This document shows, in pieces, positions 34,106-42,201 of a stretch of DNA of 63,349 nt. Position numbers and translations under genes: made by a program. A model generated the notes under the pieces. The model did no database searches, was not told the DNA's origin, and saw only the letters and a program-made list of their open reading frames with translations. This DNA comes from an uncultured Acidimicrobiales bacterium (GTDB lineage: Bacteria; Actinomycetota; Acidimicrobiia; Acidimicrobiales; SZUA-35), in the NCBI GenBank assembly GCA_937976305.1, contig CALJSB010000147.1, positions 1 to 63,349 on the forward strand. Reading direction: 5' to 3'. The first letter of the stretch is position 1, and each line of letters begins with the position of its first letter.

Positions 34106-34699
34106 GTGGCTGCTGCTGACACGCCTGTCGACGACAACGAATCTGCCGGTACGGGCAATGCCAAGGCCCTCGCCATGTTCGACGCCAAGCTGGCGGCGAT
34201 TGCCGCCGCTCAAAACGATCGAATCGGGCGTAAGAACATGTGGCTGGCCCACCACTGGCCAGACCACTACGCGGAACGCTGCGCTGTTGTCGGCGGTCGT
34301 CACGTCTGCCGCCGCTGCGCCGCGCTCTACCCGTTCGGCTTCCTCGTGGCGTTCGCCAGCGCCTACGGATTCATTCCGTACCCAGAAGCTTGGGACCCGA
34401 TTGCCATCTGGATCCTCTGCCTTCCCGCCACCATCGCTTACTGCGGCGAGGCGATCGGCGCCTTTGCCTACAACCCGCGTTGGCAGGTCGGGGCCATGTT
34501 GGTGACAGCCGTCGGCTTTGGCCGAGGTTTGGGCTACGAGCTGGTGGAGCGATGGAGCTCTGAGTTCTGGGGACCGGTCGCTGTCTTTGGGGGCTTGTGG
34601 TTCATGTTCACGATGTTCGGGCTCACCCGGAAGAAGGCACTGGCCCGCAAAGAGACGCTGGCTCAGCTCCGAACACTCGCCGAGTCAGCGCAGATCTGA
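34106..34699 (+). CDS. DUF2085-like membrane protein
   Basis: A 197-residue membrane protein. A His/Cys-rich motif (LAHHWPDHYAERCAVVGGRH followed by VCRRCAALYP) precedes three or four hydrophobic helices, as in the DUF2085 family, where the CxRC cluster is conserved and may bind metal. There is a cytosolic helical C-terminus. Starts at GTG 34106. Function unknown. Convergent with cobU, with a 15-base overlap at the 3' ends. Confidence 0.75.
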   Translation: MAAADTPVDDNESAGTGNAKALAMFDAKLAAIAAAQNDRIGRKNMWLAHHWPDHYAERCAVVGGRHVCRRCAALYPFGFLVAFASAYGFIPYPEAWDPIAIWILCLPATIAYCGEAIGAFAYNPRWQVGAMLVTAVGFGRGLGYELVERWSSEFWGPVAVFGGLWFMFTMFGLTRKKALARKETLAQLRTLAESAQI

Positions 34700-35242
34700 C
34701 CACAGCTCAGCAGGGTCGGTGAGCTCCAAGGCACGTCCGGCCACCATCAAGATCGCAGCATCGAGACCACGCGCCAGCGCAGCATTGGCCCGGCCCTGAA
34801 GGTCGCGAAACTCTCGGGCCATTGCGTTCATCGGCACGATGCCCATGCCGACTTCGTTGCTCACCACCACGGTGTTTCCCGAGCGCTTTGCGATGACGGC
34901 CACCAACGCGGCAATCTCCGCGTCGAGTTGCTCTTGACCGGCCCCGTCGACCATCCGGTTCGAGATCCATACGGTGATGCAGTCGACGATCACGATGGCT
35001 GCATCATCGATGTCCTCGACCGCCGCAACGAGATCGTGGGGAGCTTCAACGGTCATGAAGCTCGCTGGTCGCTCAGCACGGTGCCGCTCGATGCGAGCTT
35101 CCATCTCATCGTCGACCGCCACACCAGACACGACGATCGTGACCGGCGCACCTGTCTGCTCCGACGCCTTCAGCGCAAGCTGCTCAGCCGCGCTCGACTT
35201 CCCCGATCGCGCACCACCCAGGAGGAAGAGGCTCCGACTCAG
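34685..35242 (-). CDS. cobU: Adenosylcobinamide kinase / guanylyltransferase (CTG start)
   Basis: Bifunctional enzyme of nucleotide-loop assembly: phosphorylates adenosylcobinamide, then adds GMP. With the CTG at 35242 as start the protein has 185 residues, the family length, and opens MSRSLFLLGGARSGKSSAAE with the diagnostic P-loop; ERHRAERP carries the GMP-accepting histidine and VVSNEVGMGIVP the third motif. There is no in-frame ATG, GTG or TTG between the cobO stop and the P-loop; the first GTG (35131) would delete the P-loop. The CTG sits in a CTGA overlap with the cobO stop, mimicking the usual ATGA coupling. Confidence 0.88.
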   Translation of the reverse strand: MSRSLFLLGGARSGKSSAAEQLALKASEQTGAPVTIVVSGVAVDDEMEARIERHRAERPASFMTVEAPHDLVAAVEDIDDAAIVIVDCITVWISNRMVDGAGQEQLDAEIAALVAVIAKRSGNTVVVSNEVGMGIVPMNAMAREFRDLQGRANAALARGLDAAILMVAGRALELTDPAELWSDLR

Positions 35243-35814
35243 TAGTCGATGCCTTTCTTGGCGACGATCCCGCTGTCGAACGCGTGCTTGACGCTCACCA
35301 TCTCGGTGACGGTGTCGGCGACGGCAATCACATCTTCGTGCATGTCTCGCCCGGTGAGCACCAGACTGGTCTTCTCACTGCGGTTCGTGATCGCGTTGAC
35401 CACATCGGCGACATCGATCCACTCCCAGGTGAGGGCGTAGCTGATCTCGTCCATCACCACGAGGCGATGATCACCGGCCGCGATGAGTTCCTTCGACTTC
35501 TCCCAGGCGCCACGAGCGAGCGCTCGGCTCTCATCAAGATCTTCTGCATCCCAGGTGAATCCGTTGCCGGCGGCCAGCCAGTCGACCCCGAGGCTGCCGA
35601 GAATCTTCTCTTCGCCCGTGTTCCACTCACCGCTCTTCAGGAACTGCACAACAACGACGGGCCAATCAACCGCCCGGGCCCGAAGAGCCACACCGAAGGC
35701 GGCAGACGACTTGCCTTTGCCATGGCCGGTATTGACCAGCACGAGTGACTTGGCCGTGCGCATGCCGGACTTGTCTGGCGCATCGACTGGTGGATCACTC
35801 TGATCATCGCTCAT
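35239..35814 (-). CDS. cobO: Cob(I)yrinic acid a,c-diamide adenosyltransferase
   Basis: Adds the 5'-deoxyadenosyl group to corrinoids. The 191-residue protein has the CobO/BtuR P-loop variant VLVNTGHGKGKSSAAFG, then FLKSGEWNTGEEKIL, GFTWDAEDLDESRALA, VMDEISYALTWEW and LVLTGRDMHEDVIAVADTVT, all family signatures. The start ATG 35814 has a TAGGGT box at 6 bases and no Shine-Dalgarno. It is coupled to cobU downstream; no other cobalamin genes are in the window. Confidence 0.95.
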   Translation of the reverse strand: MSDDQSDPPVDAPDKSGMRTAKSLVLVNTGHGKGKSSAAFGVALRARAVDWPVVVVQFLKSGEWNTGEEKILGSLGVDWLAAGNGFTWDAEDLDESRALARGAWEKSKELIAAGDHRLVVMDEISYALTWEWIDVADVVNAITNRSEKTSLVLTGRDMHEDVIAVADTVTEMVSVKHAFDSGIVAKKGIDY

Positions 35815-35820
35815 GCCCGC

Positions 35821-35826
35821 ACCCTA
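35821..35826 (-). promoter_or_regulatory. -10 box TAGGGT of leaderless cobO
   Basis: TAGGGT, 6 bases (GCGGGC), ATG 35814 on the minus strand. It lies 24 bases from the oppositely directed menC box. Confidence 0.65.
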
Positions 35827-35849
35827 CCGGTCACCTCAGAGGTGGCCGA

Positions 35850-35855
35850 TACCGT
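35850..35855 (+). promoter_or_regulatory. -10 box TACCGT of leaderless menC
   Basis: TACCGT, 6 bases (GGGAGC), GTG 35862. It decides the menC start, since the frame is open for another 39 codons upstream. Confidence 0.65.
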
Positions 35856-35861
35856 GGGAGC

Positions 35862-36974
35862 GTGTCGAATTCAGAACCGGCGGCTCCGATGCGACTCTCG
35901 CTCGATCTCTACTTGCTGCAGTTGCCGACGGTCGACACGCTGGGCGCCGCACATGATCGTCAGCCAGAAGCCGACCGCCAGCTCGTTGTCGTGCGGGCCC
36001 GTGACGCAGACGGGGCCGAGGGTTGGGGTGAGTGCAGCGCCCTCAACCGACCCACCTACACCGACGAGTGGGCAGAGGGAGCGTTCGAGCTGCTCGCCAG
36101 TGGTGGGCTGTCCGATGTGGCCGACGCACCAATGGCATGGGCCGGCCTCGACATGGCTCGCCGCGATCTCGTTCTCAAGGCCACGGACGTCTCACTCGCC
36201 TCTGATCTGGGGGTTACGACAACCTCAGTCGTTGCTGGTGCGGTGATCGGTCTGTCCGATGACCTGGAGGACCCAACGGCTCAGACGGTGACCAAAGCCA
36301 CCGAGCTTGCAGCGCTTGGCTACGTTCGCCTGAAGCTCAAGGCCGTCCCGAACAACCTCGAGGTGATCCGAGCCGTTCGCGAGGCGTTGCCAAGCATCGA
36401 GCTTCAGATCGACGGCAACGGTTCGTTCGACGAGCGCCACGTCGACGCATTGGCGGCGTTGGCGGAGGAAGCCGATCTCGATGCCATCGAGCAGCCATTT
36501 GCTCCCGACAACATCGACGCCGCGATCGACCTGGTCGAATCGACACCAATTCCGGTGCTTGCCGACGAGCCCATCGGTTCGATGGCCGATGCCGAGGAGC
36601 TCTTCGAGCTTGGCGCCCTGTCTGGCGTAGTTATCAAACCCCCGAAGGTCGGCGGCATCGACGCCGCAGCCGATCTGGTTGATTGGGCAGCCACGGTCGG
36701 CCTGCCCGCGGCCGCCGGCGGCATGCTCGAATCGGGCCTCGGCCGCCATGCGCTGGCCGCCATCGCGGGACTCGATGGCTTTTCGATCACCGGTGATCTT
36801 TCACCGGCCCGTCGGTGGCTGGCCGATGATCCCTTCGCCGACCTCGAACTCATCGATGGTGAGCTTGCGATACCGCAGGGCTCAGGAGTTGCCCCTCCCC
36901 CGAACCTCGAGGTACTCGATCGCTATGCGACGCGCCAGGCCTCGGTCGTTGTCGAGATCAACTCTGCCACCTGA
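35862..36974 (+). CDS. menC: o-Succinylbenzoate synthase
   Basis: Enolase-superfamily dehydratase of the menaquinone pathway. The 370-residue protein has GWGECSALNRPTYTDEWAEG, the KxK motif in YVRLKLKAVP, metal ligands in LQIDGNGS, DAIEQPF and VLADEPIGS, and the second lysine in GVVIKPPKVGG, followed by GGMLESGLGRHA. That pattern favours the MenC/NSAR subgroup; the surrounding men genes support MenC. The first residues, VSNSEPAAP, are non-conserved; the start is set by the TACCGT box. Its 3' end overlaps the convergent menH by 52 bases. Confidence 0.93.
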   Translation: MSNSEPAAPMRLSLDLYLLQLPTVDTLGAAHDRQPEADRQLVVVRARDADGAEGWGECSALNRPTYTDEWAEGAFELLASGGLSDVADAPMAWAGLDMARRDLVLKATDVSLASDLGVTTTSVVAGAVIGLSDDLEDPTAQTVTKATELAALGYVRLKLKAVPNNLEVIRAVREALPSIELQIDGNGSFDERHVDALAALAEEADLDAIEQPFAPDNIDAAIDLVESTPIPVLADEPIGSMADAEELFELGALSGVVIKPPKVGGIDAAADLVDWAATVGLPAAAGGMLESGLGRHALAAIAGLDGFSITGDLSPARRWLADDPFADLELIDGELAIPQGSGVAPPPNLEVLDRYATRQASVVVEINSAT

Positions 36975-37693
36975 GTAGGTGCCTGCAGATGCACTGCATG
37001 ACTGCCTGGCACGGTGGTGAACTCAGCCGCCGGCAACTCCGCCGCCAACCGCTGGCCGAGCTCGGTGAACTTTTTGTCCTCCTCACCAGCGATGACGAGG
37101 GCAGCAGCAGCGATCTCGGCCAGTCGAGGCCACAACGGCTCTTGCGTCCCGGTGCCGCAGTAACGCAGTGACTGCTGAAGGCCCTCGACTCGATTGGTGA
37201 GGCGGGCCTGACGAGCGGCTGAGACGTCATCGAGGCCAGCGAACAGTGGCTTGGCCAACCACTCGTCGAGAAAGTTGTCGAGCCCGAGCTCCCCGAGACG
37301 GTCAGCGAGCGCGTGGTCGGCCTCGATGCGGGCCATCCGCTCCTCCGCCCCCTCGATACCGGCCGTCACCCCGATCAACACCAGGCCCTGTATCAGCGCT
37401 GGTGATTGAAGAGCGAGATGGAGCGCCGTACGTCCACCCATCGAATAACCGACGTAGGTCGCCGGCCCACCAACCTGACCCAGGAGTCGGGCCGCCTGCC
37501 ACAGGTCAGCCTCGTCGTGACCGGAGCGACCGTGGCCGGGGAGGTCGACGAGAACAACCTCAAACTGGCTTGCGAGTCGCTCGGGGAGTTCGCCCCAGCA
37601 ATCGCCGTTCTGGGTGAAACCGTGGGCGAGTACCAGTCGAGGACCTGATCCGATCGTTCGGGTGTGGAGGCCGTTTGTTCCTGAAGCAGTCAT
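36923..37693 (-). CDS. menH: Alpha/beta hydrolase, probable SHCHC synthase MenH
   Basis: A 256-residue alpha/beta hydrolase. The oxyanion/nucleophile segments are LVLAHGFTQNGDCWGEL and VGYSMGGRTALHLALQ with the nucleophile serine; the acid is in LVIAGEEDKKF and the histidine in TVPGSHAVHLQAP. The GYSMGGR motif, small size and location among menC, menD, menB and menF argue for 2-succinyl-6-hydroxy-2,4-cyclohexadiene-1-carboxylate synthase rather than a generic esterase. It starts 13 bases after the SDR gene at 37707 and is probably cotranscribed with it. Confidence 0.82.
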   Translation of the reverse strand: MTASGTNGLHTRTIGSGPRLVLAHGFTQNGDCWGELPERLASQFEVVLVDLPGHGRSGHDEADLWQAARLLGQVGGPATYVGYSMGGRTALHLALQSPALIQGLVLIGVTAGIEGAEERMARIEADHALADRLGELGLDNFLDEWLAKPLFAGLDDVSAARQARLTNRVEGLQQSLRYCGTGTQEPLWPRLAEIAAAALVIAGEEDKKFTELGQRLAAELPAAEFTTVPGSHAVHLQAPTQVAELISTTTEAWRVA

Positions 37694-37706
37694 CGCGATG
37701 CAGTCG

Positions 37707-38525
37707 TCACGATGTAGCCGACGCGTTCGCGTTCGCGTTTTCTCGCTTCATCGCAGCCCGCCCCGCCGCTCGCAGGGTTGCGGTGGGCAGCGTGCGAGAA
37801 ATGGCCCCCCACGCCTTGTTGAGACGACCGGTCACGAGGCGAGGTTGATTCCGATCGAGTGCACTCAGACTCTGCGCTGCGACGTCGGCAGCATCGTTCC
37901 AGATCCACGACGGGAAATCAGATGTGTCGACCTCCGCTCGCTCTTGAAACTCGGTGCGGGTGAAGCCGGGCAGCACTGCGGTCACCGCCACACCATCGTC
38001 GGCGAGCTCCTGATGAATCGACTCGCTGAGGCTCGTGACGAACGCCTTGGTTGCGGAGTAGACCGCCGAATTGGGGGCGACGAGATCACCGGCCATCGAC
38101 GACACGTTCAAGATGCCGCCTCGCTGGCCGGTCCTCTTGTAGCGAGCCGACATTGTCTCGGCTGCGGCATGGGCGAGTCGGAGCACCGCCACCATGTTGA
38201 CGGTCATCACATCGGTGGCAACCTCACGGTCGTTCTCGATGAACGGGCCACCGCGCCCGAAGCCGGCATTGTTGATCAGCAGGTCGATCGGCCGGTCGGG
38301 GTTCGCGAGTCGGTGCTCGACGAGTTGGATCTGCGTCAACTCAGACAAGTCGGCGGTCAGCACCTCGACATCGACGGCGAGCTCGGCCTTCAGCGCTTCG
38401 AGGCGCTCGGTGTCGCGGGCGACGACAACGAGGTCGGTTCCGGCAGCCGCAAGCTGTCGAGCGAGCTCTTGACCAATTCCGCTCGATGCGCCAGTAACGA
38501 GGGCCCGATTCCAGCTCGACGTCAT
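37707..38525 (-). CDS. Short-chain dehydrogenase
   Basis: A 272-residue classical SDR with full catalytic apparatus: ALVTGASSGIGQELARQLAA, LLINNAGFGRGG, NVSSMAGDLVAPNSAVYSAT (Ser and Tyr) then the Lys, and VAVTAVLPGFTRTEF. The C-terminal extension is basic (RAAMKRENANANASATS). This type (YqjQ/DltE-like) acts on unknown lipophilic alcohols. Start supported by a TAGCGT box 6 bases upstream. First gene of an operon with menH. Confidence 0.92.
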   Translation of the reverse strand: MTSSWNRALVTGASSGIGQELARQLAAAGTDLVVVARDTERLEALKAELAVDVEVLTADLSELTQIQLVEHRLANPDRPIDLLINNAGFGRGGPFIENDREVATDVMTVNMVAVLRLAHAAAETMSARYKRTGQRGGILNVSSMAGDLVAPNSAVYSATKAFVTSLSESIHQELADDGVAVTAVLPGFTRTEFQERAEVDTSDFPSWIWNDAADVAAQSLSALDRNQPRLVTGRLNKAWGAISRTLPTATLRAAGRAAMKRENANANASATS

Positions 38526-38531
38526 GCTGTG

Positions 38532-38537
38532 ACGCTA
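38532..38537 (-). promoter_or_regulatory. -10 box TAGCGT of leaderless SDR-menH operon
   Basis: TAGCGT, 6 bases (CACAGC), ATG 38525 on the minus strand; only 10 bases separate it from the divergent menD box. Confidence 0.65.
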
Positions 38538-38547
38538 TCGGCAGCGG

Positions 38548-38553
38548 TAGGTT
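38548..38553 (+). promoter_or_regulatory. -10 box TAGGTT of leaderless menD
   Basis: TAGGTT, 6 bases (CGCCAG), GTG 38560. Paired back-to-back with the SDR-menH promoter in a 34-base gap. Confidence 0.65.
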
Positions 38554-38559
38554 CGCCAG

Positions 38560-40236
38560 GTGACCGAAGACGTGCCCACGACCGCAAACGCAACCTTTTG
38601 CGCAACGTTGGTCGACGAGTGGATTCGTTGCGGTGTTCGACACGCCTACATCGCACCCGGTTCACGATCGACACCGTTGGCCCTTGCCCTGACCGAGCGC
38701 GCCGAACTCACTATCGAGGTGATGCACGACGAGCGAACCGCGTCGTTCGCTGCGCTCGGGCACGGCGTGGCGGCCGGACAGCCTGCGGTGGTGTTGTGTT
38801 CGAGCGGAACGGCTGGAGCACACTTTCACGCTGCGGTGATCGAGGCCGACCTCTCGGCGGTTCCGATGCTGGTGTGTACTGCTGATCGTCCACCCGAACT
38901 GTGGGGACGAGGAGCACCGCAGGTCATCAACCAAACCGAACTCTTCGGCGACATCGTTCGCCTCTTCGTCGAACCCGGCCCACCAGACGACACAGATGCA
39001 AGCACCTGGCGGCCGCTGGCGGCGACCGCCTACCGATCGACAGTCGACACACGGCCGGGGCCAACCCATCTCAATCTCAGTTTTCGCGACCCTCTCACCG
39101 GGCAAGCCGGGCCGCTGCCGCCGGTTGTCGAGCATGCTGAGCCAGCTGCACCGACCTCGAACGACGACCCGTTCGATCGAATCACCGAGCTCATCGAAGC
39201 GGCGACGACCGGCGTGATCGTTTCTGGTCGAGGTTCGTCTGACCCTGCCGAGGTGCACGAGCTGGCGGAGCGCCTTGGCTGGCCAGTTCTCGCCGACCAC
39301 CGATCGGGTTGTCGACGAGCGGGGACGGTTCGCCACTTCGATGCACTGCTCCGATGTGCTGACTTCGCCGATCAGCAGCGACCAGAGGTGATCATCCGGT
39401 TGGGCGAGATCGTTTCGAGCAAGTCAACCAGCCAATGGATCTCTGCTGCCGCCGAGGCCGGTGCGTCAGTGATCGCGACCGAACCGTGGGGCCGATATGT
39501 CGACCCCGAGCAGGTCGCGACCTTCACGATCGGTGACGTAGGGTTCGTCTCTGGGTTACTCGAACACGTGCAGCCGGTGGGTTCTGATCGAGGTGCTGAA
39601 GCATGGTGGGCCGCTGACTCGATCGCGCAGGCGACGGTCGACGAGAGGTTGGCCGCTGAGCCGCTGAGCGAACCAGCCATCAGCCGAACGGTGTTGGCTG
39701 CAGTGCCGAGCGGAGGTGCACTCGTCGTTGCATCATCCATGCCGGTGCGCGACATCGAGTGGTTCGGCGGTGACCGTGACGACATCACCGTGATTTCGAA
39801 CCGGGGCGCCAATGGGATCGATGGCACCATCGCCACAGCCATCGGCGTGGCTGGCGGCGGGACGGCAACCGTGTGTTTGGTGGGCGACGTCGCGTTTTTG
39901 CACGACTCGAGCTCGCTGGTGGCTCTGGCGGCGCGGACCATTGATCTCACCATCGTGGTGATCGACAACGACGGTGGTGGCATCTTTTCGTTTCTGCCCC
40001 AGCACGCGTTGCTCGACGGCAGTCGATACGAGCAGCTGTTCGGAACACCGCACGGCACTGATCTGCGAGCCCTCGTTGCTGCTCACGGGATTCGGGTCGA
40101 CGAGTGGACGGCCAACTCGACACCCGATCTGGTGCCGGCTGGCGTGCGGGTTGTCCGGGTCAGCTCTGACCGCGAGGCCAACCGCGAGCTACACGATCGC
40201 TTGGTCGATGCGGTGGCGAAGGCAATCACGTCGTAG
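38560..40236 (+). CDS. menD: SEPHCHC synthase
   Basis: 2-Succinyl-5-enolpyruvyl-6-hydroxy-3-cyclohexene-1-carboxylate synthase, ThDP enzyme joining isochorismate and 2-oxoglutarate. The 558 residues show the MenD N-terminus with YIAPGSRSTPLALAL, HDERTASFAALGHGVAAGQP, LCSSGTAGAHFHAAVIEA and LVCTADRPPELWGRGAPQVI, and the C-terminal ThDP/Mg region ISNRGANGIDGTIATAIG with LTIVVIDNDGGGIFSFLPQ. Start GTG 38560 is set by the TAGGTT box. menB follows after 15 bases but has its own promoter box. Confidence 0.96.
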   Translation: MTEDVPTTANATFCATLVDEWIRCGVRHAYIAPGSRSTPLALALTERAELTIEVMHDERTASFAALGHGVAAGQPAVVLCSSGTAGAHFHAAVIEADLSAVPMLVCTADRPPELWGRGAPQVINQTELFGDIVRLFVEPGPPDDTDASTWRPLAATAYRSTVDTRPGPTHLNLSFRDPLTGQAGPLPPVVEHAEPAAPTSNDDPFDRITELIEAATTGVIVSGRGSSDPAEVHELAERLGWPVLADHRSGCRRAGTVRHFDALLRCADFADQQRPEVIIRLGEIVSSKSTSQWISAAAEAGASVIATEPWGRYVDPEQVATFTIGDVGFVSGLLEHVQPVGSDRGAEAWWAADSIAQATVDERLAAEPLSEPAISRTVLAAVPSGGALVVASSMPVRDIEWFGGDRDDITVISNRGANGIDGTIATAIGVAGGGTATVCLVGDVAFLHDSSSLVALAARTIDLTIVVIDNDGGGIFSFLPQHALLDGSRYEQLFGTPHGTDLRALVAAHGIRVDEWTANSTPDLVPAGVRVVRVSSDREANRELHDRLVDAVAKAITS

Positions 40237-40239
40237 CGA

Positions 40240-40245
40240 TAGCTT
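40240..40245 (+). promoter_or_regulatory. -10 box TAGCTT of leaderless menB
   Basis: TAGCTT, 6 bases (GGGTCC), ATG 40252. It starts 3 bases after the menD stop codon, so menB can be transcribed independently. Confidence 0.65.
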
Positions 40246-40251
40246 GGGTCC

Positions 40252-41175
40252 ATGACCGATGGCGCCCCGTCCAACCCCGTCTCCGAGATCTTCGACCCCA
40301 GCTTGTGGGAAGACGTGCCGGGGTTCGACTTCACCGACATCACCTACCACCGAGCCATCAAGGTGCCCGCGGTGCGGATCGCCTTCAACCGGCCAGACAT
40401 CCGCAATGCCTTTCGGCCTCACACGGTCGATGAGCTGTATCGGGCACTCGACCATGCCCGCATGTCGAGTGATGTGGGCTGCGTGCTGCTCACCGGCAAT
40501 GGTCCGTCGAGCCGTGATGGTGGCTGGGCGTTCTGCTCGGGTGGCGACCAGCGAATCCGAGGCAAGGACGGCTACAAATACTCCGAATCCGAGACGGCGG
40601 ACGGCATCGATCAAGCCCGGAGCGGTCGGCTTCACATTCTCGAGTGTCAACGCCTGATCCGCATGATGCCGAAGGTGGTCATCTGCGTGGTTCCGGGATG
40701 GGCTGCCGGTGGCGGACACAGCCTGCACGTCGTGTGTGACCTGACGATCGCAAGCCGAGAGCACGCTCGTTTCAAGCAGACCGACACCGATGTTGCCAGC
40801 TTCGATGGTGGCTTCGGGTCAGCCCTGTTGGCTCGCCAGGTTGGTCAGAAGTTCGCACGAGAGATCTTCTTCCTCGGTCGTACGTACACCGCCGAAGAGG
40901 CTCATGCCCAGGGTGTCGTCAACGCCGTTGTCGATCACGCCGACCTCGAAGTTGAGGCCCTCGAGTGGGCAAGTGAGATCTGCAAGAAGAGCCCAACGGC
41001 GCAACGCATGGCCAAGTACGCGCTCAACCTCGTCGACGACGGCATGGTTGGCCAGCAGGTCTTCGCTGGGGAAGCAACCCGACTGGCCTACATGACCGAT
41101 GAGGCACAAGAAGGGCGAGATGCCTTCCTCGAAAAGCGCGACCCTGATTGGTCAGCGTTCCCGTACTACTACTGA
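40252..41175 (+). CDS. menB: 1,4-Dihydroxy-2-naphthoyl-CoA synthase
   Basis: Crotonase-fold cyclase. The 307-residue protein has VRIAFNRPDIRNAFRPHTVD, VLLTGNGPSSRDGGWAFCSG, GGDQRIRGKDGY, the oxyanion VVPGWAAGGGHSLHVVCDLT, TDVASFDGGFGSALLARQVG and REIFFLGRTYTAEEA. The SGGDQ and D-G-G-F-G-S elements are MenB-specific among crotonases. An N-terminal tail of about 35 residues precedes the fold. Ends 39 bases from a convergent lipoprotein gene. Confidence 0.96.
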   Translation: MTDGAPSNPVSEIFDPSLWEDVPGFDFTDITYHRAIKVPAVRIAFNRPDIRNAFRPHTVDELYRALDHARMSSDVGCVLLTGNGPSSRDGGWAFCSGGDQRIRGKDGYKYSESETADGIDQARSGRLHILECQRLIRMMPKVVICVVPGWAAGGGHSLHVVCDLTIASREHARFKQTDTDVASFDGGFGSALLARQVGQKFAREIFFLGRTYTAEEAHAQGVVNAVVDHADLEVEALEWASEICKKSPTAQRMAKYALNLVDDGMVGQQVFAGEATRLAYMTDEAQEGRDAFLEKRDPDWSAFPYYY

Positions 41176-41213
41176 GCGCCTGCCTGAGCGCCCAAAGACT
41201 GCGAGCGCTCGCG

Positions 41214-42140
41214 CTACTCGTCGGCCGCTGATCCAGCGATCGGCAAAAGCCAGGTTTCAGGGTTGTCGGTAAGGGCCATCATCTCATCGAACGTCATCGC
41301 CTCGGGAGGCTCGACGTTGCCGTCGACAACGTCGTAGTCGATCCACACGACGTTGGCGTTGCCGACTCCAGCGAGTCGGGCGTCGACCATGGCCAAGCGG
41401 CCGTCGACGTCCATCCTCATCACGTAGTACCGACCGGGCTCAGCCGTGTCTGGCACCAACTCAAATTCTGCGAACCCATCGATCTCGCGTGTCTCCCGGA
41501 TCTCGGCCCGGTCGATCACGATCTGGTTCTCGATTGCGTACCTTGTCACAAGCGGCCAGGGGGCGGCTTCAGTTTGAACGATCGAGGGAACGATCCCGAT
41601 GGTGGGCCATTCAACGTGACCAGCGAGATCTTGCAGATCGGCTCGAGGCTCGAGAAGCGGGTCGCTTTCGGCCGCCGACTGCTCGCTTGCCGGAAGGCCG
41701 GCACTCTTCGACCTACCCAGGTTTGAGAGGTAGATCTCGCGATCGACCACGTACTGCAGGGGAACCACCATCGTCTGGTCGAGATTGATCCAAGCCTCAG
41801 CATCGACCCGAGCGTCCTGATAGTCGATCGTGGCGTAGCGGTATTGCGAGCGGGGCACGTAGGTGACCGAGTACCGGTAGTCGAGTTCTCCCGAGTCGAG
41901 GTATCCATCGATCGTCGTTGTCGCTGCCGGATTCTCCTTCAGCTCGGCAAGCGCATCTCTGAGCTTGTCGAAATCAATGTCGACATCGACACTGGCCAAC
42001 GTGGTCGTGGTTTGCGCAACCGTGACCACCGGGCTCCCGTCATTGGTGAACGTGAGGTCGTCGGGTTGCGATCCGCACGACGCCGCGATCAATCCCGTCA
42101 CCCCGAGAGCAGCAATTCGGTTCTTCCATGCCCGTCCCAT
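41214..42140 (-). CDS. Lipoprotein of unknown function
   Basis: A 308-residue predicted lipoprotein: MGRAWKNRIAALGVTGLIAA is the signal and the lipobox cysteine follows at about 22. The mature part has a Thr-rich linker, then a beta-rich domain (SGELDYRYSVTYVPRSQYRY, EAWINLDQTMVVPLQYVVDR, PGRYYVMRMDVDGRLAMVDA) that recalls LppX/LprG-type or outer-envelope lipid-binding folds, but I cannot assign a family. ATG 42140 is chosen at the signal peptide; the frame is open to 42374. Lies 61 bases downstream of menF. Confidence 0.8.
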   Translation of the reverse strand: MGRAWKNRIAALGVTGLIAASCGSQPDDLTFTNDGSPVVTVAQTTTTLASVDVDIDFDKLRDALAELKENPAATTTIDGYLDSGELDYRYSVTYVPRSQYRYATIDYQDARVDAEAWINLDQTMVVPLQYVVDREIYLSNLGRSKSAGLPASEQSAAESDPLLEPRADLQDLAGHVEWPTIGIVPSIVQTEAAPWPLVTRYAIENQIVIDRAEIRETREIDGFAEFELVPDTAEPGRYYVMRMDVDGRLAMVDARLAGVGNANVVWIDYDVVDGNVEPPEAMTFDEMMALTDNPETWLLPIAGSAADE

Positions 42141-42201
42141 GCAGATGGCATCGGCAACAAGAGTTGGAGGGTTGAGCGACGGACAAGGTCTAGAGAGGCG
42201 A

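Noticed and set aside
41201..41212. GCGAGCGCTCGC palindrome between menB and the convergent lipoprotein gene
   Set aside because: Short, GC-only, without a T-run; common by chance in DNA of this composition.
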